Shown one piece after another: positions 1-5,977 of a stretch of DNA of 6,715 bases (its first letter is position 1; each line of letters starts with the position of its first letter). The notes beneath the pieces were generated by a model, which was not told the DNA's origin, did no database searches, and saw nothing but the letters and a program-made list of their open reading frames with translations. A program made the position numbers and the translations under genes. Source of the stretch: an uncultured Rickettsiales bacterium (GTDB lineage: Bacteria; Pseudomonadota; Alphaproteobacteria; Rickettsiales; Midichloriaceae); the NCBI GenBank assembly GCA_937996615.1, contig CALKVD010000074.1, forward strand, positions 1-6,715, read 5' to 3'.

Positions 1-2005
1 TTCTTTAATAATTTCAGGTAAAGCTGAAGAAAATGTAGAACTTTATGGTATTATAAATCAAATCATCAGAAAATTGCCTAAAAGTTATTTTGAAATAGAT
101 GAAAAAATGCGTACCGTTATTCTGACTGAAGAGGGTAACGAAAACCTTGAAAAAGAACTTAAAAAAGTAAAACTCATTGAAAATGATGGAGGATTATACG
201 ATCTTGCCAACATGAAAATCGTGCATCATCTTAATCAATCTTTAAAAGCTCATCATGTCTTTAAAATTGATGTTGATTATGTGATCCAAGATAAAGAAAT
301 AATGATAATCGACGAGTTCACTGGACGTATTTTAAAAGGTCGACGCTACTCGGACGGTTTGCATCAAGCAATTGAGGCAAAAGAAGGTGTTGTTGTTCAA
401 AATGAAAATCAAACTATCGCGTCAATAACATTTCAGAATTATTTCAGAATGTATAAAAAGCTCGCTGGAATGGCTGGAACGGCGATGACTGAAAGCAAAG
501 AGTTTATGGATATATACAAGCTGAATGTCGTTGCGATTCCAACGCATATGCCGGTAGTCCGTAAAGATGATGAAGATATAATTTATCGGACAACGGCTGA
601 AAAATATAAAGCAATCATAAATGAAATAGAAAAAGCTAATCAAAAAAAACAGCCAGTCTTAATCGGTACAGTGAGTATCGAAAAGTCAGAGTATTTATCA
701 AAATTACTCAAGAAACATAAAATCCCTCATAACGTTCTAAATGCTAAGCATCACATGCGTGAGGCAGAAATTATAGCTCAAGCTGGTCGAGCTTCGGCTG
801 TTACAGTTGCGACTAATATGGCTGGTCGTGGAACCGACATAATGTTGGGAGGTAATGTTGAAACGATAGTATCACAAAAGCTCAAAACAAAATATGGCAA
901 CACTTATAGTGAAGCATCAGATTTAATTAAACAAGAGGAATTGAAATTATATCAACAATTAAATAATGAAGTAAAACAAGATCGGGAATTGGTCCAAAAT
1001 GCTGGTGGACTTTTGATTATTGGCACCGAACGACATGAATCCAGGAGAATCGATAACCAGCTTCGTGGAAGATCTGGCCGCCAAGGGGATCCAGGGAGAA
1101 GTGTTTTTTATTTGTCGCTTGAAGATGATTTAATGCGGATGTTTGGTTCTGATAAAATTAGTAATTTTCTAGGTAAACTAGGCTTAAAAGACGACGAAGC
1201 AATAACCCATCCTTGGATAAGTAAATCATTAGAAAAAGCACAGCAAAAAGTTGAAGCTCATAACTTTGAGATGCGTAAAACACTGTTGCAATTTGATGAC
1301 GTCATTAATCAGCAGCGACATTTGATATATGACAGAAGGGTTGAGATTCTACAAAGTAATCATGGATTTATTGAAGAATTAGAAGAGATGAGTTCAGGTC
1401 TCAATCAGCGTATTTTTTCTCAATTTATTGCAAGCAATTCTTATCCTGAAGAATGGGATTTAGCCAATCTCCAGAAAGAATTGCGTAGACTATATTCAAT
1501 AAATATAACTTTAGATTCAAAAATAGGATCCACTGCTGATGAAGCTATTGCTATTTTAAACCAAATTACCAGAGAGCAAATTAAAGATAAAGCTAGGCAT
1601 TGTGGTAATGAACAATTTGCTGATACTATAAGGTATATTCTAATTGTAACCTTAGATCAATTATGGCGCGATCACCTCCATGCTCTGGATCATCTTCGAG
1701 CTGGAATCAATTTGCGTTCATATGGTCAGCAAAATCCCTTAACTGAATATAAAATTGCCGCATTTGAATTATTCAGGCATATGTTGGAAGAATTTGATGA
1801 ATTGGTGATTCAGCGTGTTATGCATAGCAATATTACGCCAGTGCCTCAGAGCAGCAACCAACAAAATAGCAATGAATTGGTTAATTCTAATAATATTAGT
1901 AACAAGCAAGATGCCGAAATTCAAAATACTCCAATAAGTAGAAATAAACCATGTCCTTGTGGTTCTGACAAAAGATTTAAACACTGCCATGGCGCTATTA
2001 GATAA
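1..2005 (+). CDS. secA: Protein translocase subunit SecA, 5'-truncated by the window edge
   Basis: SecA is the ATPase motor that pushes preproteins through SecYEG at the inner membrane. The frame is open from base 2 to a TAA at 2003-2005, giving 667 visible residues. The family is usually 850-900 residues, so about 220 N-terminal ones, including Walker A and the DEAD box, lie outside the window. The visible part begins at the LIISG that follows the DEAR-TP motif. A TTG at 74 falls mid-domain and is not the start. Landmarks by visible residue: DEFTGR and the GRRYSDGLHQAIEAKEGV stretch (from about 104); QTIASITFQNYFR and GMAGTA; ATNMAGRGTDIMLGGN (around 273, helicase motif V); QLRGRSGRQGDPG (353, arginine-finger motif VI); QLWRDHLHALDHLRAGI (553, helical scaffold/wing); and a C-terminal zinc-binding CxCxSx6CH motif (651-663; SecB/ribosome-binding tail). 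Every expected domain after the truncation is present and intact. No clear terminator follows the gene. Confidence 0.98.
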   Translation, partial: SLIISGKAEENVELYGIINQIIRKLPKSYFEIDEKMRTVILTEEGNENLEKELKKVKLIENDGGLYDLANMKIVHHLNQSLKAHHVFKIDVDYVIQDKEIMIIDEFTGRILKGRRYSDGLHQAIEAKEGVVVQNENQTIASITFQNYFRMYKKLAGMAGTAMTESKEFMDIYKLNVVAIPTHMPVVRKDDEDIIYRTTAEKYKAIINEIEKANQKKQPVLIGTVSIEKSEYLSKLLKKHKIPHNVLNAKHHMREAEIIAQAGRASAVTVATNMAGRGTDIMLGGNVETIVSQKLKTKYGNTYSEASDLIKQEELKLYQQLNNEVKQDRELVQNAGGLLIIGTERHESRRIDNQLRGRSGRQGDPGRSVFYLSLEDDLMRMFGSDKISNFLGKLGLKDDEAITHPWISKSLEKAQQKVEAHNFEMRKTLLQFDDVINQQRHLIYDRRVEILQSNHGFIEELEEMSSGLNQRIFSQFIASNSYPEEWDLANLQKELRRLYSINITLDSKIGSTADEAIAILNQITREQIKDKARHCGNEQFADTIRYILIVTLDQLWRDHLHALDHLRAGINLRSYGQQNPLTEYKIAAFELFRHMLEEFDELVIQRVMHSNITPVPQSSNQQNSNELVNSNNISNKQDAEIQNTPISRNKPCPCGSDKRFKHCHGAIR

Positions 2006-2064
2006 CACCATAATCGGTTTAAATAAAATTAGATAAAAAGTTAAATTATCATATATAATAGCAA

Positions 2065-2093
2065 TTTACTTATTGAATATATGATGATATTAT
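2065..2093 (+). promoter_or_regulatory. Candidate sigma-70-type promoter for the membrane-protein gene
   Basis: TTTACT (2065-2070, 4 of 6 to the -35 consensus) and TATTAT (2088-2093, 5 of 6 to the -10 consensus) are separated by exactly 17 nt. They would start a transcript near 2100, about 28 nt before the ATG at 2128. The site overlaps a 9-bp inverted repeat, ATCATATAT (2048-2056) / ATATATGAT (2077-2085), which could be an operator or a weak hairpin. In DNA this AT-rich, matches of this quality arise by chance, so this is only a candidate. Confidence 0.33.
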
Positions 2094-2127
2094 AGGGTAA
2101 GCACTACAAATTATTATTGTTATACGT

Positions 2128-3690
2128 ATGCTTGCCCCAAAAAAAGAAATCCTAAATAATCCACAACATATTTTATTATCCACAGATAAAGAGAAAGTAT
2201 CATACATAGAAAAAACTCGATTTCAGCAGAATGCCGACATAGCTAAAAGAATTACCTCATTGGTTGCATTGCTAACTCCAGAAATCCAAAAAATAGCACC
2301 TTATATTTTTATTTCATCTATAGGTTTTGAGAGTGCTTTGGGGCATATTGGTGGCAATCTAAAAGTGGTGACATCTTTATTCGTGCCGATATTGGGCATT
2401 CTGAAAATGCAAAATAAACTCTCTAAGCGTCAGTTGGCGATCACTATAGGAGCACTGTATCTACCTCATCTTGTTAGAACATCTTTCTATTCGGGAACTA
2501 TTGCGTGTGTGTTAATACTTCAGGATAAGAACATTATAAAATTTGTAGAGAATACAGAAAAGTATATCGTGACTAAATTAGAATTGTGGGGTCAGCTCGA
2601 AAAATATTTGAAATTTAAGTTTTATACTGGGTTATTAATCTTTAATATATCATTAATCTTTAATAACCCAGATGTATATCTGACATTCAATTTTTTGAAT
2701 AATTTAAATAGAAGTTCTGCAAATCATTTGAGCAATATAATCAAAAAAAGTTTTAATTTTTTGAATGGGTTTTATAATGGAATGTTGATATCGCTTAGTA
2801 TATCGGTGGCAAAAAATATCAGCCATTTCTACCCTAAAAACAGTATAATTGCAATTTTGACAGTGCCATTGATTGAAGAAGTTATTTCTTTAAAAAATAT
2901 GAAGAATATCTATTTAAACAAAACGAACCAAGAGAAAAAAAATCAAGAAACAAAATTGGTATTGTATAAATTTTTGAGCAAATCTTGTCTTAGATTAGTA
3001 GGCATTCCTTTTTTCTATATTAATAAATCAATGCCTAACTTTGTGATATCATTTCTAACAAGTTTTTCTGGGTGGGTTATAAATTGTTTATTACAATTTG
3101 CTGTAAAATTTCTGAATTTTTCTGAAAATAGGAAAGAGAATTCAAAACCAGATTATGCTAGGTTTATTACTAAAAGTATCAAAAGTGTATGTTTTACAAC
3201 TATTATTCCTGATATTGTAATTTCAGCTGTGCGTTCAGTATGGCAGCATGATAAAACTTCAAATATTCTTAGTTTTACTTGTCAAATTTCTTTCTTGTAC
3301 TATCTGTGCTTTGAGACGAAAAAATTATTCCTTAATAGTAAAATAAGCAACCCTAAATCTGATAGTGTTCCTCGTGATCCTTCGCACTATAATAATAAAC
3401 AAGCAACACAATATGCAGCTGGAATGGCTGTAATTATATCGCTTTTATACTGTATGAGTTATGCATTGAAAGCTAGTGAGGGGGCTCAGCGCTATTTTAG
3501 CAGTGGAAGTAATAGCCAGAGCCACAATGCAAATGCGAACTCATGGGCCAAAATGTTTGATAGTAGGCTTGTAATATTTGCTATACCGTGGACGCTATCG
3601 ATATTAGGACAAAAATGGCTGCATTCTCAAACGCAAAAAAATAGTAAGCCAGCTACTATAAATGATCATGTTGTCTCGTTGGCAAGATAG
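2128..3690 (+). CDS. Uncharacterised multi-pass membrane protein, 520 residues
   Basis: I do not recognise a family. The ATG at 2128 opens a frame to TAG at 3688-3690. It has no visible Shine-Dalgarno, but a plausible promoter lies 35 nt upstream. The N-terminal ~40 residues are polar and there is no cleavable signal peptide. Hydrophobic stretches suggesting membrane segments lie near residues 57-66, 78-92, 104-117, 121-131, 166-178, 217-229, 239-251, 304-325, 353-369, 378-395, 428-446 and 481-494. A very polar lysine-rich loop falls at about 262-276, and a Ser/Asn-rich loop at 457-472. The tail is hydrophilic. Residues 170-181 contain an in-frame repeat (LIFNIS then LIFNNP) made by an 18-nt duplication. 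No catalytic or transporter signature is visible. It follows secA on the same strand by 122 bp, but co-transcription is not shown. It could be a lineage-restricted inner-membrane protein or a very diverged transporter. That the ORF is a real gene is fairly sure from its length in AT-rich DNA and its protein-like composition. Confidence 0.8.
   Translation: MLAPKKEILNNPQHILLSTDKEKVSYIEKTRFQQNADIAKRITSLVALLTPEIQKIAPYIFISSIGFESALGHIGGNLKVVTSLFVPILGILKMQNKLSKRQLAITIGALYLPHLVRTSFYSGTIACVLILQDKNIIKFVENTEKYIVTKLELWGQLEKYLKFKFYTGLLIFNISLIFNNPDVYLTFNFLNNLNRSSANHLSNIIKKSFNFLNGFYNGMLISLSISVAKNISHFYPKNSIIAILTVPLIEEVISLKNMKNIYLNKTNQEKKNQETKLVLYKFLSKSCLRLVGIPFFYINKSMPNFVISFLTSFSGWVINCLLQFAVKFLNFSENRKENSKPDYARFITKSIKSVCFTTIIPDIVISAVRSVWQHDKTSNILSFTCQISFLYYLCFETKKLFLNSKISNPKSDSVPRDPSHYNNKQATQYAAGMAVIISLLYCMSYALKASEGAQRYFSSGSNSQSHNANANSWAKMFDSRLVIFAIPWTLSILGQKWLHSQTQKNSKPATINDHVVSLAR
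2628..2670. repeat. Palindrome and 18-nt tandem duplication inside the membrane-protein gene
   Basis: An 11-bp perfect inverted repeat, TGGGTTATTAA (2628-2638) and TTAATAACCCA (2660-2670), brackets two 14-nt direct copies of ATTAATCTTTAATA (2634-2647 and 2652-2665). The copies are offset by 18 nt, so the reading frame is kept and six residues are nearly duplicated. It could be slippage. It is much shorter than the in-gene palindromic elements described in Rickettsia. Confidence 0.6.
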
Positions 3691-3691
3691 A

Positions 3692-3781
3692 TGCACTATA
3701 TATTTTAAGTTGCTTGAATGATTGTTGGCAAAGGATTGCTATTGAAATATTTCTAGTATTTTTTGCATTATATATTTTAAG
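3692..3781. repeat. Pair of 18-nt direct repeats downstream of the membrane-protein gene
   Basis: TGCACTATATATTTTAAG (3692-3709) and TGCATTATATATTTTAAG (3764-3781) match at 17 of 18 positions and start 72 bp apart. The first copy begins one base after the stop codon at 3688-3690. They may be protein-binding sites or a relic of a local duplication. The DNA between them shows no further convincing repeat. Confidence 0.5.
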
Positions 3782-3827
3782 CAATACACAAAAATCAAAC
3801 TCAGGGGAAGTAAGTATTGTATAAAAT
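3774..3827. repeat. Inverted repeat with long loop in the convergent intergenic region
   Basis: Arms 3774-3787 and 3814-3827 (core CAATAC / GTATTG, outer ATTTTA / TAAAAT) pair at 13 of 14 positions, one of them G-T, around a 26-nt loop. The left arm overlaps the second direct repeat. No T-run follows on either strand, so it is not a typical terminator. It may be a 3'-end mRNA structure. Confidence 0.35.
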
Positions 3828-3836
3828 TATAGATAA

Positions 3837-3865
3837 TTTTCAATTTGTATTGAAAAAGAATTTTT
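3837..3865 (+). terminator. Weak candidate terminator for the membrane-protein gene
   Basis: TTTTCAAT (3837-3844), loop TTGT, ATTGAAAA (3849-3856), then AGAA and five T (3861-3865). The 8-bp stem is perfect but has only one G-C pair, so it would be a weak stop. The stronger hairpin at 3891-3929 may help plus-strand termination. Confidence 0.3.
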
Positions 3866-3880
3866 ACCAAAAATTAATCA

Positions 3881-3929
3881 ATTAAAAAAACTGCATATTA
3901 TTTATTTTGCAAAAATCAATAATATGCAG
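3881..3929 (-). terminator. Intrinsic terminator of the RMND1-like gene
   Basis: CTGCATATTATT (3891-3902) and AATAATATGCAG (3918-3929) pair perfectly over 12 bp. After one mismatch the stem continues for five more pairs (3904-3908 / 3912-3916), closing on a 3-nt loop. Read on the minus strand, the hairpin begins 12 nt after the stop codon of the RMND1-like gene. It is followed by seven T then AAT, the complement of 3881-3890. On the plus strand no good T-run follows, so the main direction is minus. Confidence 0.82.
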
Positions 3930-3941
3930 ATTGCTAATATT

Positions 3942-4754
3942 CTAAAAAAAATGTAATAATCCTATGATTACTTCAAAGGAAATCAAAACTATAATTATCA
4001 GTTCCATACGCGAAGAATGGAGATGCTGCAGTTCTGTTGCTAATATATTATATAATTCATGAATAACTTTTAGTCGATCGTTTAGAATTTGGATACGTTG
4101 CGACACATCCATAAATTTGATTGCCATTTCATAGTATTGTTCATATCTTGGGCGTTTCCAGAAAAAATCTGGTACATCTAAGATATCACTATGTAAATTG
4201 ACGAAATTTCTTTCCAAAAATAATGCGCCGATTCTTTTTGCTAGAGTTTTGCGCGACAGGGATATTTTGCCTGTTTTAATTAGCATATTGGGGATGGATT
4301 TATTTTCCTCAATTGTTCTTTCGGCCGATTCTTCAAAAGCACTAAGTTTGATAGATTGCGATAGGCCATATGAAAAACTTAGGCAGACATATGGGTCTTG
4401 GGTTTGAAGAATTATTTGGTTGTTTTCGGTATCAATATAAGAGATGTCATCCTGCTTTGAGATTGAATAATCGCAACGATCAACAATATAATTAGGCAAA
4501 GGGTTTTCAAGAAAATCTTCAATCTTTTTGAGAATTTTTTCTTCGCTATCTGGAGATATACCCCAGCAAACGATGCATCCATAGCTATATATCCATATAT
4601 CACCATTTTCCCCTAGATCAAAAAGATCTGCTTCAATGTGGAGAACTTCGCGCCCATAGATTCTGTGCGGCCAACTTTGCTTAGTAAAAAATTCAGAGAT
4701 TGCAAGTAAATTATAAGATTCACCGGCGCAATAAGACGAGCATTGTAAAGTCAT
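3942..4754 (-). CDS. RMND1 / Sif2-Sif3 / YagE family protein (DUF155), C-terminally membrane-anchored
   Basis: 270 residues, near the usual size of bacterial members and apparently complete. Family hallmarks seen: IWIYSYGCIVCWGIS (residues 53-67) with following acidic residues; a LSQSIKLSAFEESAERTIEE segment (131-150) leading to the helical part; AKRIGALFLERNFVNLHSDILD (172-193); PDFFWKRPRYEQYYEMA (195-211); SQRIQILNDRLKVIHELY (218-235); and a hydrophobic C-terminal segment (about 252-270) after HSSRMELI. In eukaryotes the family includes RMND1 and Mrx10, membrane-anchored mitochondrial proteins needed for mitochondrial translation and mitoribosome stability. The bacterial role is not established. 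The start is the ATG at 4754. No Shine-Dalgarno is visible, only a T-rich leader. The gene stands alone on its strand and ends 12 nt before a strong terminator. The family call is secure; a translation-related role here is inference. Confidence 0.93.
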   Translation of the reverse strand: MTLQCSSYCAGESYNLLAISEFFTKQSWPHRIYGREVLHIEADLFDLGENGDIWIYSYGCIVCWGISPDSEEKILKKIEDFLENPLPNYIVDRCDYSISKQDDISYIDTENNQIILQTQDPYVCLSFSYGLSQSIKLSAFEESAERTIEENKSIPNMLIKTGKISLSRKTLAKRIGALFLERNFVNLHSDILDVPDFFWKRPRYEQYYEMAIKFMDVSQRIQILNDRLKVIHELYNILATELQHLHSSRMELIIIVLISFEVIIGLLHFF

Positions 4755-4822
4755 ATAAAAAAGAATTGAGTTTGGTGCATCATGTCAGATTCTAAGCTTA
4801 ACTAATTGGTAGAGATCAGATT

Positions 4823-4850
4823 TAGGTTTGGTTAATGCGAACCAAATCTG
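4823..4850. repeat. Hairpin about 70-95 nt upstream of the RMND1-like gene
   Basis: TTTGGTT (4827-4833), loop AATGCG, AACCAAA (4840-4846), extended by four more pairs, two of them G-T, to 4823 and 4850. No T-run follows. By position it could be an operator or a leader structure of the minus-strand gene, but this is unproven. Confidence 0.35.
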
Positions 4851-4890
4851 CGAACTATCTGTTATATAGCACCAAAGATGCTAGATTAAG

Positions 4891-4909
4891 GTTTACTTTT
4901 GATGTAAAC
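4891..4909. repeat. Small inverted repeat GTTTAC / GTAAAC
   Basis: A 6-bp perfect inverted repeat (4891-4896 / 4904-4909) with a 7-nt spacer. It is the sort of dyad bound by a dimeric regulator, but short enough to be chance. Confidence 0.25.
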
Positions 4910-4914
4910 TCTGA

Positions 4915-4933
4915 GTTGCTTAAATTTAACAAC
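4915..4933. repeat. Near-palindrome GTTG-C-TTAAATTTAA-CAAC
   Basis: Nine-base arms pair across TTAAATTTAA (4920-4929), with one unpaired C at 4919. It resembles an operator-type dyad and sits about 160 bp upstream of the RMND1-like start. No regulator gene is near. Confidence 0.28.
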
Positions 4934-5294
4934 GATTTCACCTTTCTGCTAAACTCTATAATAATTCTTCGATTATGGCAAGAGATAGCTGAAAAATATT
5001 TAATTTAAGAACTATAAGCGAATTGCTATAAACGCAGGAGAACAATGAATAGAAAGAATTGATATATAAAAATAACATTTCGATGTTAGATTTCAAAAAC
5101 TTAAAGCAAAAAAGTAGCTATATTTTGAACAAAAGAGAGCAAAGTATAACTTGTCAAAAAATGCAATATTAAGTTGGAGCAGAACCATAAACGAAGAAAA
5201 TTGAGCAAAACGTAATATTTCAGAGGTAAAAAAGATATAGAGAAATATTGTAGTCATCATTATGAATAAATATTCTTGAAAACTATAATAATTT

Positions 5295-5419
5295 ATAAAA
5301 ATAAAGAATTGATCTAAGAATCTCCTTAATAAGAGATTGTTATTATTTATTGGGTACGATTCTATCTAATTTTTCGTACCCAACAATCCTTAGCTGTCAG
5401 ATCAATTTTTTGTTTATAT
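5295..5419 (-). terminator. 125-bp nested inverted-repeat element, probable terminator of the toxin/immunity operon
   Basis: The outer arms, 5295-5315 and 5399-5419 (core AATTGATCT / AGATCAATT), pair at 20 of 21 positions, two of them G-T. Inside lie two separate hairpins: AATCTC (5319-5324) / GAGATT (5333-5338), and TTGGGTACGA (5350-5359) / TCGTACCCAA (5374-5383). Together they would fold as a three-way junction. The element starts 12 nt past the stop of the CdiI-like gene. On the minus strand the core outer arm is followed by a T-rich run, and on the plus strand by six T (5406-5411). A terminator of the minus-strand operon is the simplest reading. A small RNA or a non-autonomous palindromic mobile element is also possible. 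The hexamer TTTATA occurs at both edges (5292-5297, 5413-5418), but could be chance. Confidence 0.5.
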
Positions 5420-5431
5420 TTATGACTCCAT

Positions 5432-5770
5432 CTAGCTGATTTTACCTGCTTTACGTGCTTCTTGTTCAACGTTGTCTAGTATCCATTCAATCCATTCTTT
5501 ATATCCTTGTTTATTATCACGAGTCTGGTCTCTGAACGGAAATTGGTTGGTGATATAATCAATTAATTCATGTGGAAAAGGCTCCATCTCCAGCATTTTC
5601 CTACCTTGGATTAAAGCTGCAACAATTGATTCCGGATAATTACATTTAAGATAATCAGATACTATTTTATCATCCGAATCATCTGAAACGTTAGCATCAA
5701 AATAAAGCAATAATGAAAAAAATTTACCATATTCTGACTTTAAATCCTCGTGAATTTTATATAAATCCAT
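5432..5770 (-). CDS. CdiI_2-like contact-dependent inhibition immunity protein
   Basis: 112 residues, small, acidic and soluble, with no signal peptide. The pattern fits CdiI immunity proteins of the CdiI_2 type: an N-terminal helix (EDLKSEYGKFFSLL) followed by YFDANVSDDSDDKIVSDYL (residues 23-41), YPESIVAALIQGRKMLEM (45-62), FPHELIDYI (65-73), and a C-terminal YKEWIEWILDNV (90-101). As known for the family, such proteins bind and block the RNase A-like CdiA-CT toxin. The remnant immediately upstream is of exactly that toxin type, which strongly supports the call. The ATG at 5770 has the best ribosome-binding site in the window, AGAGG with a 5-nt spacer. It lies 8 nt after the remnant's stop codon, with the Shine-Dalgarno overlapping that stop, as expected for toxin/immunity coupling. 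The gene is intact although its toxin is broken. The family call rests on recalled pattern similarity, not a search. Confidence 0.7.
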   Translation of the reverse strand: MDLYKIHEDLKSEYGKFFSLLLYFDANVSDDSDDKIVSDYLKCNYPESIVAALIQGRKMLEMEPFPHELIDYITNQFPFRDQTRDNKQGYKEWIEWILDNVEQEARKAGKIS

Positions 5771-5775
5771 AAAAA

Positions 5776-5780
5776 CCTCT
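5776..5780 (-). promoter_or_regulatory. Shine-Dalgarno of the CdiI-like gene
   Basis: AGAGG on the minus strand, 5 nt before the ATG at 5770, within the string AATAGAGGT. It overlaps the TAG (5779-5781) ending the toxin remnant, so translation of the intact toxin would once have been coupled to the immunity gene. Confidence 0.7.
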
Positions 5781-5970
5781 ATTCAATTGGATAAGCTGTT
5801 AAAATTCTTGGACCATTAGGAGTATTTTTTAATACAACCCTAGCTTTAGTTCGTTTAGTGCTCATTTTATCACCTATACTCATACCCCGACCTATTTCGC
5901 GACCAAACTCTAGATCGAATTCCTGAGGTTTTTTAGCACCACTAGCCAACCAAGCATCAATATCTTTGCA
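5779..5970 (-). pseudogene. Truncated orphan toxin: C-terminal half of an RNase A-like CdiA-CT domain
   Basis: The minus frame from 5970 to TAG at 5779-5781 encodes about 63 residues, including IDAWLASGAKKP, FGREIGRGMS, KARVVLKNTPNGP and a terminal ILTAYPIE. This is the typical end of the bacterial CdiA-CT RNase A domain, a tRNA/RNA-degrading toxin type described from Yersinia kristensenii. In that family the Thr and Tyr of the T-x-Y near the end are active-site residues, and both are retained here (TAY). The first half of the roughly 120-residue domain, with the catalytic His and Arg, is absent. An in-frame TAA at 5971-5973 closes the frame, and upstream DNA encodes an unrelated immunity protein in another frame. 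No ribosome-binding site or suitable start exists. It is a dead remnant that keeps the footprint of the old toxin next to its matching immunity gene. Confidence 0.8.
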
Positions 5971-5977
5971 TTATTTG

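Larger units (their letters stand above)
4755..5294. other. Gene-free stretch with small palindromes; possible decayed DNA
   Basis: I see no supportable gene on either strand. Stop codons are frequent in all frames. The longest interesting open piece is plus-strand, about 39 codons (5053-5172), with no recognisable product. A good-looking AGGAG followed by ATG (5045) opens only a five-codon frame (MNRKN). The plus strand is purine-rich from about 5040 to 5250, which may hint at an old coding strand. The part next to 4754 must hold the leader and promoter of the RMND1-like gene, but no promoter stands out. Confidence 0.5.

Noticed and set aside
74..76. TTG as the start of the SecA gene
   Set aside because: The frame is open upstream to the window edge and encodes conserved SecA residues (LIISG...ELYG), so the gene is cut by the window and does not start here.
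3891..3929. Strong plus-strand terminator for the membrane-protein gene
   Set aside because: The hairpin is excellent, but no T-run follows on the plus strand. Its seven-T tract is on the minus strand, so it was assigned to the RMND1-like gene.
4755..4830. Promoter for the RMND1-like gene with TAGAAT as -10
   Set aside because: No acceptable -35 element at 16-18 nt. The match is no better than background in this composition.
4800..4877. Possible tRNA: TTGGTAGAG resembles a D-arm and ACCA occurs at 4870-4873
   Set aside because: The 5' and 3' acceptor segments do not pair, and there is no GTTCGA T-arm or plausible anticodon arm. At most it is a chance resemblance.
5036..5062. Strong AGGAG followed by ATG at 5045
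   Set aside because: The frame ends after five codons (MNRKN). There is no sign of a leader-peptide attenuator or a downstream gene on that strand.
5100..5220. Three loose copies of a GAGCA(A/G)AA-type string, considered as a CRISPR-like or iteron repeat
   Set aside because: The copies are short, diverged and unevenly spaced, as expected by chance in A-rich DNA.
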